64,000 nt of DNA from Psychrobacter sp. 4Bb (GTDB lineage: Bacteria; Pseudomonadota; Gammaproteobacteria; Pseudomonadales; Moraxellaceae). Location: positions 1-64,000 of the forward strand of contig NZ_PJAS01000054.1 of NCBI RefSeq assembly GCF_002836735.1, given 5' to 3'. How positions within the stretch are numbered: position 1 is the stretch's first letter; each line of letters starts with the position of its first letter. The position numbers and the translations under genes were made by a program. The notes beneath the pieces were generated by a model. That model saw only the letters and a list, made by a program, of their open reading frames with translations. It was not told where the DNA came from and did not search any database. Positions 63,344 to 64,000 of this stretch are shown here, one piece after another.

Positions 63344-64000
63344 TTAATAAGGCTTAGTATCTGCCTCTTCTCGTAGCGTGACGAGGTTTTCAACACGGCG
63401 CTGCAATACTTCACCATCAGCTACTGCTTGCCATAGTGCGCAGCCTTTGCTGTTGTGAGTATGGCGACAGTCACGGAATTGGCAACCGCCGGCCAATGGT
63501 GCTAGCTCAACGAAGCCTGAAATAATATCGTCAGGAGTAAGATGCCAAATACCATATTCACGAATCCCTGGTGTATCAACGATACCGCCTTGGGTAAGGT
63601 CTTCTGGGTTAAATGGCAGCAGTCGACTGGTCGTCGTGGTGTGCTGACCGAGCTTAGAGTTTTGTGAGATAATATTGACGCTCTGTCCAGAGTCAGGCAG
63701 AAGGGCATTGATTAAACTGCTTTTTCCGACGCCAGATTGACCCGCGAAGATGACCAGCTTTTTATCTATATAGCGTTTTAGTTCATCAAGACCTTCTTGC
63801 TCATCGCTCTCAGCGATATTTTCAGGGCAGTCGACCGAAGTTAGAACACTTTCATAGCCAAGCGCGGCATACTGCGCCAATAGCTCATTGGTATCCACAC
63901 CGTTTTCTTCTGCCAACAGATCGGCTTTATTAAGTACCAACAGTGGTTTGACACCTGCATGATGGCATACCACAAGATAGCGATCGATCAGCGTTGGCGC
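63344..64000 (-). CDS. rsgA: ribosome small-subunit-dependent GTPase A, 5' end outside the window
   Basis: At least 219 residues; the frame runs off the right edge. It is a circularly permuted GTPase: G4 in LLVLNKADLLAEE, then G1 in IFAGQSGVGKSSLINALL and G3 in GGIVDTPGIREYG. The C-terminal zinc motif is GGCQFRDCRHTHNSKGCAL. It matures the 30S subunit by releasing RbfA. The N-terminal OB domain should lie beyond the window. It lies upstream of the rhodanese gene, same strand, about 220 bases away. Confidence 0.96.
   Translation of the reverse strand, partial: APTLIDRYLVVCHHAGVKPLLVLNKADLLAEENGVDTNELLAQYAALGYESVLTSVDCPENIAESDEQEGLDELKRYIDKKLVIFAGQSGVGKSSLINALLPDSGQSVNIISQNSKLGQHTTTTSRLLPFNPEDLTQGGIVDTPGIREYGIWHLTPDDIISGFVELAPLAGGCQFRDCRHTHNSKGCALWQAVADGEVLQRRVENLVTLREEADTKPY

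Overview
The window looks like a gammaproteobacterial chromosome of the Moraxellaceae, most likely Psychrobacter. This rests on moderate-to-low GC, the protein sequence character of the housekeeping genes, and local gene orders such as trpS-scpA-scpB, rplU-rpmA and rplM-rpsI. The genus is an inference; no rRNA is present. The window divides into an accessory region (1 to about 31.97 kb) and a core region (about 32.0 to 64 kb), with a tRNA-Val(GAC) gene at the junction.

Accessory region. Next to the tRNA 3' end are a divergent Xre-type regulator and an excisionase-like gene, a DUF3596-type tyrosine integrase and two small unknown genes. These are followed by a complete type I-F CRISPR-Cas locus reading leftwards: cas1, cas2-3, csy1, csy2, csy3, cas6f and a 15-spacer array. 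Immediately beyond the array terminator is a second mobile module, a gamma-mobile-trio (GMT): gmtY and gmtZ, both tyrosine recombinases, and gmtX. Left of the trio is defence cargo mixed with insertion-sequence debris. The cargo includes (a) a two-gene Pycsar locus (PycTM effector plus pyrimidine-type cyclase, 12.3-13.6 kb); (b) a three-gene Pycsar-like locus (double-domain cyclase, E2-like conjugating enzyme, cyclic-nucleotide-binding TIR effector, 7.2-10.5 kb); and (c) a pair made of a PD-(D/E)xK-like nuclease and a protein with a HEPN-like C-terminus (1.5-4.4 kb). There are also a serine resolvase, a VbhA-like antitoxin that has lost its start, two IS3-family elements and several gene stumps. 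The layout suggests nested mobile elements: a GMT defence island next to or inside a tRNA-Val integrative element that carries CRISPR-Cas.

The most interesting locus is the cyclase / E2-like / CNB-TIR operon. The cyclase and TIR genes are recognisable Pycsar components. The middle gene has a His-x-Asn...Cys motif typical of ubiquitin-conjugating E2 enzymes, which I know from CBASS but not from Pycsar.

Core region. It holds a glutathionyl-hydroquinone reductase-like GST, hemB, an RND tripartite efflux operon with a MerR-type promoter upstream, ispB, rplU-rpmA, lolA, trpS-scpA-scpB, an LpxL/LpxM-family acyltransferase, rplM-rpsI, rsmD, mrdA (PBP2), a DUF445 membrane protein, the cytochrome c maturation genes ccmF-ccmG-ccmH-ccmI, adk, secB, grxC, a YibN-like rhodanese and the start-truncated rsgA at the right edge. 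All calls come from reading the sequence and from family knowledge; no database search was run.
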